The notes below the pieces were generated by a model, which worked only from the letters and a program-made list of their open reading frames with translations, searched no databases and had not been told where the DNA came from. A stretch of 64,000 nt of DNA from Magnolia sinica (Eukaryota; Streptophyta; Magnoliopsida; Magnoliales; Magnoliaceae): assembly GCF_029962835.1 (NCBI RefSeq), contig NC_080584.1, positions 77,466,862 to 77,530,861 of the forward strand, in the 5' to 3' direction. Below are positions 60,441 to 64,000 of this stretch, one piece after another. The position numbers and the translations under genes are program-made. Every line of letters begins with the position of its first letter. The stretch's first letter is position 1.

Positions 60441-62515
60441 CCCGACGCGAATTGCGTCTTACCCTCGCCTGGCTCTAGCTCCGAACGGGCAGTTCTGTGG
60501 GCCATCCTACCATGATGCATCTGTTTATTCGAGCCATCCATCCTTTTTCTCAGAATATTTTAACGCACGAGTATAAAAATGAGGCAGATCCAACGCTCAA
60601 GTGGACCACACCAAATAATCAACTCATGGGTCGTAGTTGTCATGTTATATGGGTCATGGTTGTCATGTTATATGGGTGGTGGTTGTCATGTTATATGGGT
60701 CATGGCTGTCATAGTCATGGTTGTCATGTTATATAGGTCGTGGTTGTAATGTGGTAAGGTTCGTAGTTGTCATGGGTCGTGGTTGTCATATTATATGGGT
60801 CATGGTTATCATAACATGGGTCGTGGTTGTCATGGGTCGTAGTTATCATGTTATATGGGTCATGGTTGTCATGTTATATGGGTCATGGTTATCATAACAT
60901 GGGGTCGTGGTTGTCATGGGTCGTAGTTATCACGTTATATGGGTCGTGGTTGTCATGGGTCATAGTTATCATGTGATATGGGTCATGGTTCTCATGTGAT
61001 ATGAGTCACGATTGTTACATGTTCACTTCCTTTACTACCAAATGAAAGGATAGCCATTGGTACCATAGTTTAAGGCCCACAATCGGGTGATTTGATCCAT
61101 CCACCTTGTCGGCCAACTCGCCGTGGGCCTAAAAGGTCTTGACTTGGGCAATGTCCACTTCTAACAAACATCACATTGAGCCTGGAATGTTTCAAGAGTG
61201 GGTGCCACTGTCACCATTATTTTCTATTATGTGGCCCATACGAGCACTGGATCAGGCTAATATTTGGGCCCTAGCCCTAAAATGACACAGCAAAAAGGAT
61301 GGGCGGCATGGATTATACATATACATCAATGTAGGCCTCGATGTATGGTCAAATTCCCAAGTCGTGGTTATAATGTGATAAGGGTCGTAGTTTTCATGGG
61401 TCATGATTGTTATATTATATGGGCCGTGATTGTCATGTTATATGGGTCGTAATTGTCATGGGTTGTAGTTGTCATGGATCGTGGTTATTATGTTATATGG
61501 GTCGTGGTTCTCATGTTATATGGGTCGTGGTTCTCATTTTAGGCCAAGGCCTAAAAAATGAAAACTATGACCCATATAACATAACAACCACGATCCTTAC
61601 CTTATAACAACCACGACCCATATATCATGACAACCACAACCCATGACAACTACGACCCTTACCACATTACAACCATGACCATTACCGCATTACAACCACC
61701 TGATGTAACCTTTGCTACTATACAGATATCATTTGCACGACTATGGAATAGCCCACCTGACCGTTGAATCATTCTCATCTTTGGGTCTTAATCTAAATAT
61801 AAGGTGGGGCATCTAACAGACAGTATAGATCTTATCCTCATAAAGTTAAACCGTAGAAAGTTAGAAAAGTAACGTGCCCATCCATACCAAAGCTAGCCTG
61901 GCGTTTTTCGAAATATGAGATGACTATTAATAGACTACAGGAGCAAAAAATGCAAGCTATATTGGACGTGATTGTCATATTGTATGGGTCATGGTTGTCA
62001 TGTTATATGGGTTGTGGTTGTAATGTGGTAAGGGTCGTAGTTGTCATGGGTCGTGGTTGTCATGTTATATGTGTCGTGGTTGTCATGGGTCGTAATTATC
62101 ATGTTATATAGGTCGTGGTTCTCATGTGATATGGGTCGCGGTTATTACATGTTCACTTCCTTTACTACCAAATGAAAGGATAGTCATTGGTAAAATAGCC
62201 TAAGGCCCACAATGGGGTGATCCGTTCCGTCCACCTTGTCGGCCTGCTCATCGTGGGCTCAAAAAGTCCTAACTTGGGAAGTGTCCACTTCTAAAGAGCA
62301 TCATAGTGAGCCTGAAAAGTTTCAACAGTGGGTTCCATTGTCACCATTATTTTCTATTTTGTGGCCCACACGAGCACCAGATAAGGCTGATATTTGGGCC
62401 CTAGCCCTAAAATGACACGGCAAAAAGGATGGGCGGCATGGATTATACACATACATCAATGTGGGCCCATATGGGTCGTTGTTTGCATGGGTCACAGTTG
62501 TCATGTTATATGGAG
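60441..62515. repeat. Satellite modules and 22-bp minisatellite, copy 3 (inverted relative to copy 2)
   Basis: Arrays of TATGGGTCGTGGTTGTCATG-type units lie at 60625-61020, 61355-61540 and 61965-62150. The opposite orientation appears at 61555-61700, so the array turns head to head near 61545. Two ~320-bp modules (61015-61330 and 62150-62475) are reverse copies of those at 57220-57900. 60485-60620 holds a short MITE fragment. 61700-61960 is unrelated, unrecognised sequence. Confidence 0.85.
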
Positions 62516-64000
62516 AGAAGTTGTCCAGACTAGGACCTGTCCTTAATGCTTCGAAAGGAGGATCCTCTACTTATTTAGAGCGTGTTGTTCCCGCCTTGGC
62601 CTTCTGAAACGAACTATCCAACAATCTACTGCGCCCTAGGGGAGCCTTGTTGGAGTGCTGACGAAGTGGGATGCTCACCAAGGGGGGGTCACTACTCGTG
62701 CACCTCTCCCATGTCAAATGTTGGTCCCTGGGAATTTGGATATTACTGCAGTTGTGGAAATCAAGTAGAAGAGATCCTTGAGCAGGAGCCCTTCTCCGTT
62801 GACTGGGAATTGAGCATGTGCCAGCAGAATTGAAAACATCTCTGGTATACTAAGCCTGTTCGTTACTTTTTTCTATCCGAAGAAGGGCCTGAGACGCGTG
62901 TGTACCAGGCTAGATCCCTGTGTCCTGGCAACCTGCTGGTAGATCTGAGGGAGGAGTGGATGCACTTGCTCCCTTGAATCCGTCAATAAGGAGTAAAACT
63001 GGTTCCTGCAGGTCCTCATTCTCATATACATTACAACAAACACCTTGACTACATTGACTGGGATTCTTTGGATTCCCTACCATTGTGCCCCTGGATTCTC
63101 CATCTACCGCTTGGCCAATGGTCTTAAAGCACTCCTCGACCCACTGTTTTGTACTCTTGAGGGGCGGGATGATTGCATTTGGGATGCTATCCCTGTTCCT
63201 AATCCTCAACTCTGCCTTAACTACCGCATGAACTGGGAAGTGCTGACCATCCACTACTAGTCTCAGCACTCTCTACAAATCAATTCCAGGCTGGAACTTC
63301 ACCTTGATCCGAGCAAAGCCTTGGAACAACCCAAGCCTACTAATGGAGTCAATCATTAACACTTTACCAAAATAACTACCTAGATCTAGCAGGACCGATT
63401 CGAACCAAGCGTGGACTGGGATACCGAACAGACGGATCCACGTACCACCTCCAACACCTTCCTCTACTGGCAACCAAGGGGCGATTGCCACAAGCCCCAT
63501 TTGCTGATGTAACTCCTTATCGGCAATGAAGAGCTGCAGCTCCTCAACTGTCTTCAACTTTAGGAGGAAACCAGTAGCTAATAGTCGAACCACATCAATG
63601 CATGAGGAGGCAAATTTGGACGACCTGATTGCCTGTACAAGGCATAGGACTGAGATATTTGTGGCTACTCGACCTACCAGCCTCAACTCCAATTCCTGTT
63701 TCTTCCTTTCAACTGCCCCTGAGTTTGCAAGAGTGGTGAAGTCATCCTGAATCGTCGCCGGCTTGTGAGGAACTTTGCCGCCTCCAGCCACTGCTGCTAC
63801 AAATGTTTTCACCAAGGGTTGGGGAATAGGGTTATGGCGGTCTATGGGTGGTTTTGAAGACGGTTTAGAGGGATGGGTAGATCTGGGATTTGCTATCTTG
63901 ACAAAAACCCGACGTCCGTCGAACCTCTTCACATTCAGTACGTCCATCACGCTTTTTGCTTCCTGTTCATAGAGAAATCACACAAAAGCGAATCCCCTAG
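62515..64000 (-). pseudogene. LINE ORF1 (RRM + DUF4283-like), broken and truncated
   Basis: On the minus strand, entering from beyond the window end: RGFAFV, TGA, FLYEQEAKSVMDVLN, the RNP1-containing end of an RRM domain with an in-frame stop replacing a residue. A linker follows, then a DUF4283-like domain (LELRLVGRVATN … WIRLFGIPVHAWFESVL … GFARIKVKF) at about 63300-63720. An in-frame TAG at 63273-63275 separates it from a continuing frame (LRLVVDGQHFPVHAVVKAE), which ends near 62910 with further stops. RRM plus DUF4283-type ORF1 proteins belong to plant L1-type LINEs. ORF2 is absent: the sequence stops at the satellite near 62515, so the 3' part is truncated or was overwritten. Confidence 0.75.

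Overview
The window is nuclear DNA of a flowering plant. It is AT-rich, gene-poor and filled with nested plant transposable elements: Ty3/gypsy, hAT, CACTA, Mutator-type MITEs, LINE and SINEs. Gene fragments carry plant-type GT-AG introns. The commonest repeat theme is a family of long-hairpin, MITE-like elements whose ends read GGGCCCACCATGATGTATG. I associate these with magnoliid genomes, but that lineage guess is from memory and weak.

Only one intact protein-coding gene is visible: an intronless family-1 UDP-glycosyltransferase, UGT92A-like, at 37324-38829 (+). Everything else is mobile or satellite DNA, or broken gene pieces inside mobile DNA.

Layout. 1-1040: decayed Ty3/gypsy integrase. 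1130-3480: decayed hAT transposase gene with one recognisable intron. 3490-4390: a roughly 22-bp minisatellite. 5270-9458 and 29718-35103: two very long solo-LTR-like elements of one family in opposite orientation, each flanked by a 5-bp duplication (ATTGT/ACTGT; CGCAT/CGCAT). 16732-24811: an 8.1-kb CACTA element (ends CACTAC...GTAGTG, 3-bp duplication AAT) with no visible transposase, carrying exons of at least three unrelated host genes (PHYLLO, a PP2A B'' subunit and a BEACH-domain protein). 24850-28276: another candidate solo LTR. 36583-37202: a MITE directly upstream of the UGT gene. 39249-47996: an 8.7-kb foldback, Mutator-like composite element with a perfect 9-bp duplication, roughly 2-kb arms built from several MITEs, and a six-unit tandem MITE array inserted in one arm. 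48000-57130: dispersed MITEs and SINEs in otherwise featureless DNA. 57180-62515: satellite modules and nested MITEs. 62515-64000: ORF1 (RRM plus DUF4283-like) of a LINE running leftwards and truncated.

The genes do not form a pathway. The coherent story is structural: repeated nesting and duplication of one hairpin MITE superfamily, exon capture by a CACTA element, and tandem or inverted growth of MITEs into larger elements next to a functional-looking glycosyltransferase gene. Boundaries given as exact rest on terminal repeats plus target duplications that I read by eye. The others are approximate.
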